A DNA stretch of 64,000 nucleotides from Pelobacter propionicus DSM 2379. Lineage in GTDB: Bacteria > Desulfobacterota > Desulfuromonadia > Geobacterales > Pseudopelobacteraceae. Every line of letters begins with the position of its first letter. Positions within the stretch are counted from its first letter, which is position 1. Shown piece after piece: positions 27,366 through 35,647 of this stretch. The position numbers and the translations under genes are program-made. The notes beneath the pieces were generated by a model. That model searched no databases, had not been told where the DNA came from, and saw only the letters and a program-made list of their open reading frames with translations. The DNA is taken from positions 1,603,001 to 1,667,000 of the forward strand of contig NC_008609.1 in NCBI RefSeq assembly GCF_000015045.1. The letters run 5' to 3'.

Positions 27366-29303
27366 TCACGCCGACCCTCGCGTCACACCGCTTCCCCGGT
27401 AGGTAATCGCAACCATGGTGATGTCGTCCGATTGCGGCGCGCCATTGGCATGACGCGTGACTTCGGCACGGATGAAATGGATTGTTTCCGTAAGATCATC
27501 CCTGGGGCCACGCCGCAGGGCATCAAGCAGCTGCGGCTCGCCGTACAGTTCTTCCTTCCGGTTTTTCGCCTCGGTCACGCCGTCGGTATAGAGAAACAGC
27601 GTGTCTCCCGGCTGCATGGTGAGTCGTTGGGTTGTGTAGACAATATCTGGCATGGGGCCCAGAACGAAACCCGATTCCAGGGTGAGGTAGCCTATCCCCG
27701 TGGAGTCGATTGTCAGCGGCGGGTTGTGTCCGGCATTGGCGAAGCGCACCTCACCGCAGGTGGTATCCAGGATGGCGCAGAACACCGTGGCGAACATGCA
27801 GCTGTCATTGTCCGCCGCCAGGATGTTGTTGACGGATGAAAGAATTTTGTCCGGCTCGCCCAGGCGCTGCGCCTCAGACTTCAGCAGGGTCTTGGCCACC
27901 ATCATGTACAGTGCAGCCGGTACACCCTTGTCCGAAACATCGGCAATCAGGAAGCAGAGATTGGTGTCGTCGATGAAGAAGAAGTCGTAGAAGTCACCGC
28001 CGACTTCCTTTGCCGGATCCATGGATGCGAAGATATCGAACTCGGGGCGTTCCGGAAAAGCGGGAAAAATGCGGGGCAACAGGCTGGCCTGGATGTCGGT
28101 GGCCACCTTGAGCTCGCTCTGGATGCGTTCCTTGGCCGCGGTGGTCTCGGTCAGATTCCTGATGTAGTCCTTGAGCGACTCCTTCATGGCCTGAAAGTCA
28201 TGGGCCAGCAACCCGACCTCGTCGTTGGAGCGCACCAGGGGGAGTTCCAGGTCGAAGTTCCCCGCCGCCAGTTGATGGGTCGCCGCGGCCAGGGAACGGA
28301 GCGGCGTCGTGATGGAGCGGGCGATGAAGACCACCGCCAGGGTCAAAAGCAGGATGCCGGCCAAACCCATGATTGCGCCGGTCAGGCTCAGGCTTCTCAC
28401 CTGGGCCAGCAGCTCCGCCTCGGGAAAGACCACCGCCAGGGTCCAGCCCACGGAGGGGATCGGGGCGTAGTAGAGCCAGCAGCGCCTGCCGTACAGGTCT
28501 GTGTAGGGGATGAAGTCGGAGCCCCCGCTGATCATCTTCCTCCCCAGGGCCCGCAGTCCCGGGTCGTTGCGTGCCTCGGCCAGGGAGAAGACGGTCTCGT
28601 TCATGATCATCTCCCGGGAAGGGTGGGTGACGATGGTGCCGTTGCGGGAGAGGAGAAAGGCGTAGCCGCTCTTGAGCACCTTGATGGATGCCACCGTGGC
28701 GGTCAGCCACTCCAGGGAAATGTCGGAAACCACCACCCCCTTGACACGCCTGGCGCCGCCACTGGTCTCGTGGAAGGGGACGGAACAGCTTGCCATGAGG
28801 ATGTTTGATCCGTTGTCGCCGTAATAGGGCTCGGTCCATTCCGTTCTGCCCAACTCCCGGCTGATCTGGTACCAGTCCTGGCGCAGGTACTGGAAGGAGT
28901 CCTCGTTGTTGTAGGCGATCTTCCCCCGGCTCCGGAAGAAGTAGGGGGCGTAGGGGCGGGCGTTGCTTTCGCGGGTGTCGGGCTCGAAGGCAGCGCAGGA
29001 ACCGTAGATCTCGGGGTTGTCCGCCAGTGTGTCCTTAAGCAGGGCGAGAAGCTCCCGGTGACTGTAACGGCCGTTCTCCAGGGAACGGGCCAGCCCCTCG
29101 GTTACCCTGGTGACCGAGGCGAGTACGGCCTCCACCCTGTTAACCGACGACAGCGCCAGGTTGCGGGCGTTGTTCTCCAGCTCTCTCTGCAGGACACTCT
29201 TGGAGCGGTAGTAGCTGTAGCCCAGAATAACGGTGAAGATGAGGGAAGTGCAGAGCGTGATGACCAGGATCAGTTTGAAGGCAATGCTTCTATCGCCGAA
29301 CAT
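27366..29303 (-). CDS. Membrane sensor PP2C (SpoIIE/RsbU-type) phosphatase
   Basis: This 645-residue protein starts with a membrane helix (about 8-28), then an extracytoplasmic dCache-like sensor (about 30-300), a second helix (about 305-325), a HAMP linker and a C-terminal PP2C domain (about 400-640). The phosphatase motifs include AKEVGGDFYDFF (metal-binding Asp), LIADVSDKGVPAAL and LFLYTDGVTEAKN. It should dephosphorylate the STAS protein in response to a periplasmic ligand. The start at 29303 has AGGAGG upstream and overlaps the end of the binding-protein gene, so that protein may deliver the signal. Confidence 0.9.
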   Translation of the reverse strand: MFGDRSIAFKLILVITLCTSLIFTVILGYSYYRSKSVLQRELENNARNLALSSVNRVEAVLASVTRVTEGLARSLENGRYSHRELLALLKDTLADNPEIYGSCAAFEPDTRESNARPYAPYFFRSRGKIAYNNEDSFQYLRQDWYQISRELGRTEWTEPYYGDNGSNILMASCSVPFHETSGGARRVKGVVVSDISLEWLTATVASIKVLKSGYAFLLSRNGTIVTHPSREMIMNETVFSLAEARNDPGLRALGRKMISGGSDFIPYTDLYGRRCWLYYAPIPSVGWTLAVVFPEAELLAQVRSLSLTGAIMGLAGILLLTLAVVFIARSITTPLRSLAAATHQLAAGNFDLELPLVRSNDEVGLLAHDFQAMKESLKDYIRNLTETTAAKERIQSELKVATDIQASLLPRIFPAFPERPEFDIFASMDPAKEVGGDFYDFFFIDDTNLCFLIADVSDKGVPAALYMMVAKTLLKSEAQRLGEPDKILSSVNNILAADNDSCMFATVFCAILDTTCGEVRFANAGHNPPLTIDSTGIGYLTLESGFVLGPMPDIVYTTQRLTMQPGDTLFLYTDGVTEAKNRKEELYGEPQLLDALRRGPRDDLTETIHFIRAEVTRHANGAPQSDDITMVAITYRGSGVTRGSA

Positions 29304-30300
29304 CGGGCCTCCTGGTAAAGGCATCGTAGTCGGGGATGGCGCGGATCATCCTCTCCTTTTGCAAAATCCGGCCGGTAGCCTGGTAGTCCTCCCGGTTCAG
29401 TGCGCCGGTCAGCGCCTGGCCGTCCCGGGGGGCGATCAGGTCGCGCATCCGCTCCAGCATCCATTTCTGGTGCGTGCGGTTGGCGGGAATCCTGGCCAGT
29501 CGCATCTGTTTGATGACGATGTCCAGCGCCTCGTCGGGATGGCTGAAGGCATACTCCCATCCCTCCAGCGTGGCCCGCACGAAGCTGTCCACCAGGGCGG
29601 GATCTCTCCGCACGGTTTTCTCCAGGGCGTAGAGGCCGTCTTCGGGAAGGTTCAGCCCCAGGTCTTTGAAAAAGAACAGGCTCAACTCATCGGGGTCGAT
29701 GCCGGCATTGATGATGGTGTGGTACTCGTTGTACCACATGGCCGAGGCCACATCGATGCCGCCGCGCAGGAAAAGGTTGATGGTGTAGGATTGGGGAACG
29801 GTGCGCACGCTCAATCGCTGCCTGGTGAAGAATACCGTGGGGGGGATGGCAAAGGGGTCCCCCCAGAGGCCGATCTTTTTGCCGTTCATGTCGGCAGGAG
29901 TCCTGATGCCGCTGGATTTTCGGGCCACCAGCATCAGGGAGGAGTTCTGGACCACCTGGGCGATGTTGACAAGCCGCACTCCTGCGCTGCGCTGCTGCAT
30001 GGCCGTGGTCAGCCAGAGCATGGTGAAATCGGCCGTGCCGTTGGCCAGGTATGCGCTGGGGGAGCGGTTCGGTCCTCCGGTGATAATGGTCAGGTCGATG
30101 CCGTGTTTGCGGTAGATTCCCCGCTCCAGGGCGGTGTAATACCCGGCGAACTGGGCCTGGGGGCTCCAGAGCGGCAGCAGGCTGGCCTTTTTCAGTGTCT
30201 CCGCCACGGCCGCGTGGGCTTGCGTGAGCATGACGACGGTCACCAGCAGGGGCAAAAGGACGGTTATTAGCCTCGGAGGTCCGGCTCCCGGTGTCCTCAT
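29290..30300 (-). CDS. NMT1/THI5-like periplasmic binding protein
   Basis: A 336-residue protein with a signal peptide (about 1-34, cleaving near HAAVAE) and the SsuA/THI5/NMT1 fold: WSPQAQFAGYYTALERGIY, ANGTADFTMLW, NGKKIGLWGDPF. These proteins bind thiamine precursors, sulfonates or similar small molecules. No ABC permease or ATPase accompanies it; it is instead co-transcribed with the sensor phosphatase, overlapping it by 14 bases. A sensing rather than a transport role is therefore likely. The ATG at 30300 has AAAGG upstream. Confidence 0.85.
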   Translation of the reverse strand: MRTPGAGPPRLITVLLPLLVTVVMLTQAHAAVAETLKKASLLPLWSPQAQFAGYYTALERGIYRKHGIDLTIITGGPNRSPSAYLANGTADFTMLWLTTAMQQRSAGVRLVNIAQVVQNSSLMLVARKSSGIRTPADMNGKKIGLWGDPFAIPPTVFFTRQRLSVRTVPQSYTINLFLRGGIDVASAMWYNEYHTIINAGIDPDELSLFFFKDLGLNLPEDGLYALEKTVRRDPALVDSFVRATLEGWEYAFSHPDEALDIVIKQMRLARIPANRTHQKWMLERMRDLIAPRDGQALTGALNREDYQATGRILQKERMIRAIPDYDAFTRRPDVRR

Positions 30301-30514
30301 GCGCTGCCTTTCATGCTGCCGTGAGCCACCATAAACTCCATCCCCCATTGTCTGCGGTTGCATCTGATCGAGTCAACCGCGACGCACTCACCCTGTTTTC
30401 CAACCCGGAGCGGTTCAGGCGCGCCTGGGCGCCTACCCTGCCATTGTGTACCACTTTTTTCGGTGTTGCCGAGCACAAAAAAGCGGCTCGACTGTCGGGC
30501 ACGGCAGATGAACG

Positions 30515-30541
30515 AAAAAAAAGGCCCCATCCGGCGGGCCC
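30515..30541 (-). terminator. Intrinsic terminator of modE
   Basis: On the minus strand GGCCC, an eight-base loop and GGGCC are followed by eight T. It lies just after the modE stop. Confidence 0.8.
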
Positions 30542-30546
30542 CTGTT

Positions 30547-31356
30547 TCAGGCTGTTCCCAAGAGAACGTCGGATGCCTTGAACAGCGCGCAGGCGCGGCT
30601 ACCCTCCTTAAGTTCCAGTTCGTTGACGCTGTCGCGGGTGATGGTGGCGCTGATGATGGTGCCGCCGTTGATCTCAAGGTCTACCTCGCAGTTCACCTCC
30701 CCCTCGATGATGCGAACGATGGTGCCGCGGAACAGGTTGCGGGCGCTGAATCTGCTGTTATGCAGGTCGCTGCCGATCATGACCGAACTTGCCTTCACGA
30801 TGGCATAGGCGTCCATACCGGTTGTCAGCCCCAGGTTCTCCACGGCGCCGTTGGTGATCACCGATGTCAGCTTGACGTCTCCCTTTAGCGTCAGGGTTAC
30901 CTCGGCAGTGACGCTGTTTGTGGTGATGGCGCTGATGGTGCCGTAGAAGATGTTGCGCGCGCTGATCCTCATGGAATTTCTCCGCAGAAAACTGCACAGG
31001 CTGTCGGTGTTGCCCAGTTTTTCCTCAAGTCTTTCCAGGTGTCTGCGCAATTCCCGCTGAATCAGGTTGAACTGCGTGACGATTTCCTTTCCCTCGGCGG
31101 TCAGTCTGGTGCCGCCGCCCCCCTTGCCTCCGGTCAGGCTGTCCACCAGCGGCTTTTCAGCCAGGTTGTTGATGGCGCTGACCGTGTCCCAGGCGGTCTT
31201 GTAGCAGATGCCCGCCGCCTTGGCCGCCTTGGTGATCGATCCCAGTTCGTCGATCTTCTCCAGGAGCCTGATGCGATCCGTTCCCAGGAATTTACTATCA
31301 TCCCGGTTGAACCAGAGGTTGCCGGAGATGTTGAGTTTGCTCTTGTCTGTTTTCAT
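30547..31356 (-). CDS. modE: ModE-type molybdate-responsive regulator
   Basis: A 269-residue regulator. The N-terminal winged helix (about 20-125) includes LEKIDELGSITKAAKAAGIC and the LysR-like wing GGKGGGGTRLT. Two Mop/TOBE domains bind molybdate: SARNIFYGTI (about 132) and SARNLFRGTI (about 203). This is the full E. coli-like ModE architecture. With molybdate bound, ModE represses or activates Mo uptake and enzyme genes. It lies next to the Mo storage protein operon and a terminator separates the two. A ModE-box-like palindrome is present upstream of the TonB receptor (42991-43012). Confidence 0.95.
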   Translation of the reverse strand: MKTDKSKLNISGNLWFNRDDSKFLGTDRIRLLEKIDELGSITKAAKAAGICYKTAWDTVSAINNLAEKPLVDSLTGGKGGGGTRLTAEGKEIVTQFNLIQRELRRHLERLEEKLGNTDSLCSFLRRNSMRISARNIFYGTISAITTNSVTAEVTLTLKGDVKLTSVITNGAVENLGLTTGMDAYAIVKASSVMIGSDLHNSRFSARNLFRGTIVRIIEGEVNCEVDLEINGGTIISATITRDSVNELELKEGSRACALFKASDVLLGTA

Positions 31357-31449
31357 GGATGACGCTCCTCTTTGGTGAATGCTCTGAGATCGATGAAGAA
31401 GCCTCTTTCAGAAGTGTGTGATCGCAAAATCCGGCTGGACATAACAAAA

Positions 31450-31473
31450 GGGGGCTGCTTTGCAACAGCCCCC
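31450..31473 (-). terminator. Intrinsic terminator after the Mo-storage genes
   Basis: GGGGGCTG and CAGCCCCC form an eight-pair stem with an eight-base loop; on the minus strand it is followed by TTTTG. It ends the transcript of the genes at 31508-32629. Confidence 0.85.
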
Positions 31474-31507
31474 TCTTCCTATTCCACCGTCTGGTCAATC
31501 ACTGCGC

Positions 31508-31720
31508 CTATTCTGCTTCTTCGCCCTGGTGTTTCGATCCGCGCGGCAGGGCGACCAACTCCGCTCCCACCGCCTCTGCGATGTGCTTCAGTTCGCACAT
31601 GCGCAGATGCTGGCCGTACACCTTCAGATTCAGATCCGATACAGCTACCAGGATATACCGGGGCTGTTTCGCACCATCCGCCATCTTGGACCGCTCGCGA
31701 TAAAAGATCTTGCCTGACAT
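31508..31720 (-). CDS. Small conserved-looking protein beside Mo storage gene
   Basis: A 70-residue protein of unknown function, with no membrane segment and with one cysteine. It starts MSGKIFYRERSKMADGAKQP and has a central YILVAVSDLNLKVYGQHLRM. The strong AAGGAGG before the ATG and the terminator after the stop show it is a real gene. It is the second gene of the Mo storage protein transcript, so a role in Mo storage or release is plausible. I recognise no family. Confidence 0.65.
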   Translation of the reverse strand: MSGKIFYRERSKMADGAKQPRYILVAVSDLNLKVYGQHLRMCELKHIAEAVGAELVALPRGSKHQGEEAE

Positions 31721-31822
31721 AAGGGTGCCTCCTTCTTGATTTTTTTCCTCCCTGGGTACTTCGGAGGGTTGATTAAAATATACGCCCCTTATGCATTTTT
31801 GGAAAGCGGAAAGATTTTACCC

Positions 31823-32629
31823 TTAAACCCTGATGACCGTGCCCACCTTCTCGCCCCGGATTGCCCGGCCGATGTTGCCCCGTTTGTGGCCGTTGACGAT
31901 CTTGATCTCCTTGACGTTGATCATGTCCGGCAGCAGGTTGAGCATCTTGCGTTCCAGCACCAGGTCTTCCATGTCCAGTTTGAGCAGTTCGGCCACGGTG
32001 ATGTCCTCGATCAGCTCCGCCTTGGGGTTTATCCGCGGGTCTTCGGTGTACAGACCGTCCACGTTCTTCACCAGGATGCAGTTCTTGGCACCCAGCACCT
32101 CGGCCATGAGCAGGGCGCCGGTGTCGGTGCGGTGGGGCGGGATCAGGCCGTACTCTGCCGGATGCTCGTAGAGTCCGTAGGGAGGAGTGCCGTGGATTAC
32201 GGGCAAAAGCCCCAGGTGCAACATGGTGGGCAGATCCAGCAGGTCGCCCGGTTTCACCCGCGAGCCGTGCCATTTGGAGAGCAGCAGGGTGACGATCTCG
32301 GCGTTCTGCTCACTGATTTTTGCGGCCAGTTCGGCCAGCACGCCGGTGGGCATGCCCAGGTCGATGCCGATGTCCAGGATGTGGCGCACCCGCACCCCGC
32401 CGCCGGTGACGATCAGCATCTTGTGCTCCAGCGACAGCTCGCCGATCTCCTCCATCAGCGGAAGCACCACCTCGCGGCCGTAGTCGATGGTCCCATGTCC
32501 GCCGATCTTGACCACGTTCAGATCCGGCACGAGCCTGAGCGACTCGATGCCGGCGCGCCTGCCGGTCAGGCTCTTGCGGACCAGGGTCTCGCCTTTGAGT
32601 TTGTTCTGAATTTCATGTCGTCCTGCCAT
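31823..32629 (-). CDS. Molybdenum storage protein subunit (amino-acid kinase fold)
   Basis: A 268-residue protein of the UMP-kinase-like family, closest to the MosA/MosB subunits of the Azotobacter Mo storage protein. It has VVKIGGHGTIDYG, LIVTGGGVRVRHILDIG, LGMPTGVLAELAAKIS, PPYGLYEHPAEYGLIPPHRTDTGALL and NGHKRGNIGRAIRGEKVGTVI. The middle block (PPY..PxEEGxIPPxRTD in MosB) separates it from true UMP kinases. The Azotobacter protein stores over 100 Mo or W atoms as polyoxometalate clusters using ATP. Only one subunit gene is present here, so a homo-oligomer is expected. AGGAGG lies upstream of the ATG. Confidence 0.85.
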   Translation of the reverse strand: MAGRHEIQNKLKGETLVRKSLTGRRAGIESLRLVPDLNVVKIGGHGTIDYGREVVLPLMEEIGELSLEHKMLIVTGGGVRVRHILDIGIDLGMPTGVLAELAAKISEQNAEIVTLLLSKWHGSRVKPGDLLDLPTMLHLGLLPVIHGTPPYGLYEHPAEYGLIPPHRTDTGALLMAEVLGAKNCILVKNVDGLYTEDPRINPKAELIEDITVAELLKLDMEDLVLERKMLNLLPDMINVKEIKIVNGHKRGNIGRAIRGEKVGTVIRV

Positions 32630-32712
32630 GTTGAAACCTCCTGATGGGTGTGTGGATTTTTAAATGTATGCAAATTGCGAGCCGATGTTGAGATTGTGTG
32701 TGAAATGGTTTG

Positions 32713-32943
32713 CTACGTGTTTGAAGAGCCGTGGAGCGAGGGAGCCTGGCAGGCAAAGGATGCCGCGGTCCAGCGTCGATAGCGGCAATTGTAGCAGGAG
32801 CGTTCCTCGTCGGCAATCCACTCCTCCTCCACATCCGGGGAGAAGTGCCGGCAGAGGGCCGCTTGGCCGGCCGCGCCGGCCCAGTCCTCTTTGCCGCCGG
32901 GAAACTCCCCGTCACCATGGACGTCAGTCTGCCGTTTCTCCAT
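32713..32943 (-). CDS. Small Cys-containing protein coupled to the TiaS-like gene
   Basis: A 76-residue protein starting MEKRQTDVHGDGEFPG and containing EERSCYNCRYRRWTAASFAC, a CxxC plus a later Cys that could bind metal. Its ATG overlaps the stop of the upstream gene (TGATG), a clear sign of translational coupling. No family is known to me. The context (Mo storage, TiaS-like protein, Dsr-like module) suggests a metal- or redox-related role. Confidence 0.6.
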   Translation of the reverse strand: MEKRQTDVHGDGEFPGGKEDWAGAAGQAALCRHFSPDVEEEWIADEERSCYNCRYRRWTAASFACQAPSLHGSSNT

Positions 32944-33683
32944 CAGTACCTCTTCAGCTGCTTGCGGTGAACCGTCTGCCAGGTGACGGTTCCGTCGGGA
33001 GAAGGAGTGACCAGCAGCACCGAGAGCCCGTCCAGCAGCACGGTCTTGGCCTTTTCGTCGATTCTCACCAGGTCGTTGTTCCCCACGGCCTCGCCCGTGA
33101 CGGAGCGCACCACATCCACCTCGGCGAAGCTGCTGATCAGAGCGGCCACGCTGATGACGCCGTTGTCGGCGGGGATCTTCAGCCCCCCTTTCATGCGTCC
33201 GTCGTTGCCGCTCAACCGCAGGCCGGCGCCGGCCAGGGCTCCGATGACCCCCTGACCGCTGCCGCCGTGCTCGGACAGGTGCACTCCCTCGCATCGGGCC
33301 GTTTCATAGGCCATCTCCTTGGAGAGCACGGCCTGCTTGGCCTGCCTGCCGAAGGCAATCAGCCGGTCGGGAGAACTCAGTCTGTCCAGTACGGCCACGC
33401 ACAGGCCGGGATCGGAGTCTGGCGCGCTCTCCCGGGAGAGGAATGCGGACGCATGGCCGATGACCCGGTCCAGGGAGCTGTCGTCGATCTCGGCGCTGAA
33501 GCACATGGCACTGTTGTGGGAGGTGTAGGGGATGTCCGGGTGTACCAGCAGCTGGTGGCGGCTGACGAAACTGCTGGTCCCCCAGCCGTTGGTTTCCAGA
33601 TCGTCGGCAATCAGGGAGGCCAGTTCGCCGGTCCCCCTGCTTTCCAGGTTGTCGGTGTCGTCGATGCTCACGAGAATGCGCAT
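32943..33683 (-). CDS. TiaS-like (tRNA-Ile2 agmatinylcytidine synthetase-related) protein
   Basis: A 246-residue protein that begins MRILVSIDDTDNLESRGTGE, the IDDTD motif of the archaeal TiaS/DUF1743 N-terminal domain. TiaS modifies C34 of tRNA-Ile2 in archaea with agmatine, but bacteria use TilS/lysine for that job. This protein covers only the catalytic-like part and lacks the C-terminal zinc and OB domains, so it is probably a paralogue with another substrate. Its partners, a Cys-rich peptide and Mo genes, point to cofactor or metabolite chemistry. Confidence is good for the fold and low for function. Confidence 0.65.
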   Translation of the reverse strand: MRILVSIDDTDNLESRGTGELASLIADDLETNGWGTSSFVSRHQLLVHPDIPYTSHNSAMCFSAEIDDSSLDRVIGHASAFLSRESAPDSDPGLCVAVLDRLSSPDRLIAFGRQAKQAVLSKEMAYETARCEGVHLSEHGGSGQGVIGALAGAGLRLSGNDGRMKGGLKIPADNGVISVAALISSFAEVDVVRSVTGEAVGNNDLVRIDEKAKTVLLDGLSVLLVTPSPDGTVTWQTVHRKQLKRY

Positions 33684-33833
33684 GGGTGAATGTCTCCGCA
33701 GGGGTGTGAGAGTAATGAAATGTCCGCGGAATAGTGACCTGAGCGTCGTGAAAAATCAAATACTATTTCAGGCTCCGCGCGGGATTGTTGCAGCTCGGGC
33801 GGATCAACGGTTCGAGAAATTCCTCTCTTACGA

Positions 33834-34283
33834 TTACACAGTCGGGCCCTCGCTGGGGTCGAAGCCGTTGGCGACCAGGATCTCCAGGCACTTGTTGTAA
33901 ACATTGGCGACGATCGCGCCGCAACGCTCTCGCGGTTGGGTTCCGTCGGCCAGGATTGCGGCACAGGTGATACCGCCGTACAGGGGGGTGTAGGTGTGCT
34001 CGAACCACTCCCAGAGTTCTTCCAGCATGCCGGGGAGCAGCTCGCTTTCCTGCTCGTCGTCGCTTCCCTTGCCGGCATACAGGGAGAGCAGGCAGGCTGC
34101 GCCGGTCAGCGTGCCGCAGGTGCCCAGTTGTCCGGCGGTTCCCTTTGATATGCCGTAGAGTGCCCGCACCAGGTCGGGGTTCTCCTTTCCCTGGTTGCGC
34201 AGGGCCAGGATCAGCAGGATCTGGCTGCAGAAATACCCTTTCTGGCTCAGTTCCATTAGCGTGAAGGTGGTGTCATCAATCAT
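33834..34283 (-). CDS. C-GCAxxG-C-C family protein (Dsr-module copy)
   Basis: A 149-residue redox-type protein with the signature TCGTLTGAACLLSLYAG (the C-GCAxxG element), an earlier FCSQILL and later ITCAAIL and RCGAIV cysteines. It resembles the DVU_1555 group. A paralogue lies at 48621-49079 in the aldehyde oxidoreductase operon, sharing CSQILxI, ENPDLVxAL/KQNPDLISAL, KGSDDE and the cysteine pattern. Proteins of this family are thought to carry a redox or metal site, but none is well characterised. It is encoded 23 bases after the DsrK-like gene. The second of two adjacent ATG codons fits the AGAGAGG spacing better. Confidence 0.82.
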   Translation of the reverse strand: MIDDTTFTLMELSQKGYFCSQILLILALRNQGKENPDLVRALYGISKGTAGQLGTCGTLTGAACLLSLYAGKGSDDEQESELLPGMLEELWEWFEHTYTPLYGGITCAAILADGTQPRERCGAIVANVYNKCLEILVANGFDPSEGPTV

Positions 34284-34306
34284 CATTTCCTCTCTTTCGT
34301 CGTCTT

Positions 34307-35647
34307 TCACAACCGGTTCAACTGCAGCGCCTTTCCCATGAGGTCGATCACCCCGCCGCTCCTGACCTCCTCCATGCCGTAGTGCCCGAGCACCAGGGGC
34401 AACTGGGCCTTGCAACTGGCGCAGGCAACCGCCACGTAATCCAGGGGGAGCAGGCGCCTGATCTGCTCCCCCTTCATCTTGCCCAGCTTCATGCGGATCT
34501 CCAGCATCTCCTCCATCAGGAGCCCCGATCCGCCGCCGCAGCAGAAGTTCTTCTCCCGGTTTGGGCTCATCTCCACGAACTCCTCCACGCAGGCCGACAT
34601 GATTCTGCGCGGTGCATCCACCAGCCCCGTGCCCCGGGCATGGTTGCACGAGTCGTGCAAGGTGGCCCGCAGGGGAAGTTTGCGCAGCGCTAGATCTGAC
34701 AGTCGCTCGGCCATGAAGTCCAGCACGTTCACCAGGTTGAAGGGGAGCGGCCCATTGGCGCCCTCGGAGCACATGCGTGCCACCCGCCAGCCGTGTCCGC
34801 ATTCTCCCACCACGACCGTGGTGGCGCCGACCCGGGCGGCGGTGTCGCGCATGCGCTGGTTGAACTCCTTCATGAGCTCCAGATTGAAGAGGAAGCCGTA
34901 ATTGGCCGCCTCCAGCATGGTGGTGGAGATAGTCCAGTTGACCCCCAGGGCGTGGAACAGCTTGGCCGCACCCATGAGGGTCTCCACGTTGCTGAACAGT
35001 TCCGATGAGGAGGGGAGATAGAGCAGATCCGAGTCCGGCTTATCCACCGGGATGGGGATATCCAGGCCGGTCTCGTCCCGCAACTCCTGCTCCAGAAACG
35101 CGCAGCTGTCCAGCACGGCCGGCTGGGGGATGCCGGTGTTGTTGCCGGCACCCAGTTCGTTGCGGGCGATGGTGACCATGAAGCTGGGGGCGATTCCCAA
35201 CTGGGAGAGGATGTTGCGTCCCGCCAGTACGATCTCGCCGGTATCGATCCCCAGGGGGCAGAATGTGGCGCAGCGGCGGCAGACCGTGCACTGGTAGAAG
35301 TAGTCGATCCAGCTCTCCAGGGTCTGCGCATCCAGCTGCGGAGCGCCGCCCACTATGCCCAGCGCCTTTCCAAGCCAAGTGAAGTGCCGTTTGTACACCC
35401 GGCGCATCAGGCCGGCCCTGGCTGCCGGGATGTTATGGTGGTCGTCCGTTCCCCGATAGCTGTGGCAGGCCTGGGCGCAGGCGCCGCAGCCGGTGCAGCT
35501 CTCCAGCATGACCGACAGCTGGCGGGCGAAGGAGCGGTACTGGTCCAGCAGCTGCAGAGCGGCGCTTACCCGTTTTCCCTCGGGGACCGGCGTGATGCCG
35601 ATCTTCCGCATCTCATCCGCTGTGGCCAGAAGCATTGGAATCTTCAT
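34307..35647 (-). CDS. dsrK: DsrK/HdrD-like iron-sulfur protein
   Basis: A 446-residue cytoplasmic Fe-S protein. It has two [4Fe-4S] motifs, CTGCGACAQACHSY (about 51-64) and CTVCRRCATFCPLG (about 119-132). The C-terminal part has CCG-type cysteine elements: SCNHARGTG, NFCCGGGSGLL and CASCKAQLP, as in HdrD/DsrK where they hold the noncubane [4Fe-4S] centre. DsrK reduces the DsrC trisulfide/disulfide with electrons from menaquinol through DsrM. The DsrM-like and DsrC-like genes are directly upstream, and no dsrAB, dsrJ, dsrO or dsrP is seen. Confidence 0.85.
   Translation of the reverse strand: MKIPMLLATADEMRKIGITPVPEGKRVSAALQLLDQYRSFARQLSVMLESCTGCGACAQACHSYRGTDDHHNIPAARAGLMRRVYKRHFTWLGKALGIVGGAPQLDAQTLESWIDYFYQCTVCRRCATFCPLGIDTGEIVLAGRNILSQLGIAPSFMVTIARNELGAGNNTGIPQPAVLDSCAFLEQELRDETGLDIPIPVDKPDSDLLYLPSSSELFSNVETLMGAAKLFHALGVNWTISTTMLEAANYGFLFNLELMKEFNQRMRDTAARVGATTVVVGECGHGWRVARMCSEGANGPLPFNLVNVLDFMAERLSDLALRKLPLRATLHDSCNHARGTGLVDAPRRIMSACVEEFVEMSPNREKNFCCGGGSGLLMEEMLEIRMKLGKMKGEQIRRLLPLDYVAVACASCKAQLPLVLGHYGMEEVRSGGVIDLMGKALQLNRL

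Noticed and set aside
28965-28985. GTAGGGGCGGGCG string resembling the REP-like palindrome
   Set aside because: It lies in the coding region of the sensor phosphatase, encodes conserved-looking residues (YAPYF) and has no matching second arm.
31823-32629. UMP kinase (pyrH)
   Set aside because: The PPY..PAEYGLIPPHRTD block and the long N-terminus follow the molybdenum storage protein, and the neighbours are Mo genes, not tsf/frr as expected for pyrH.
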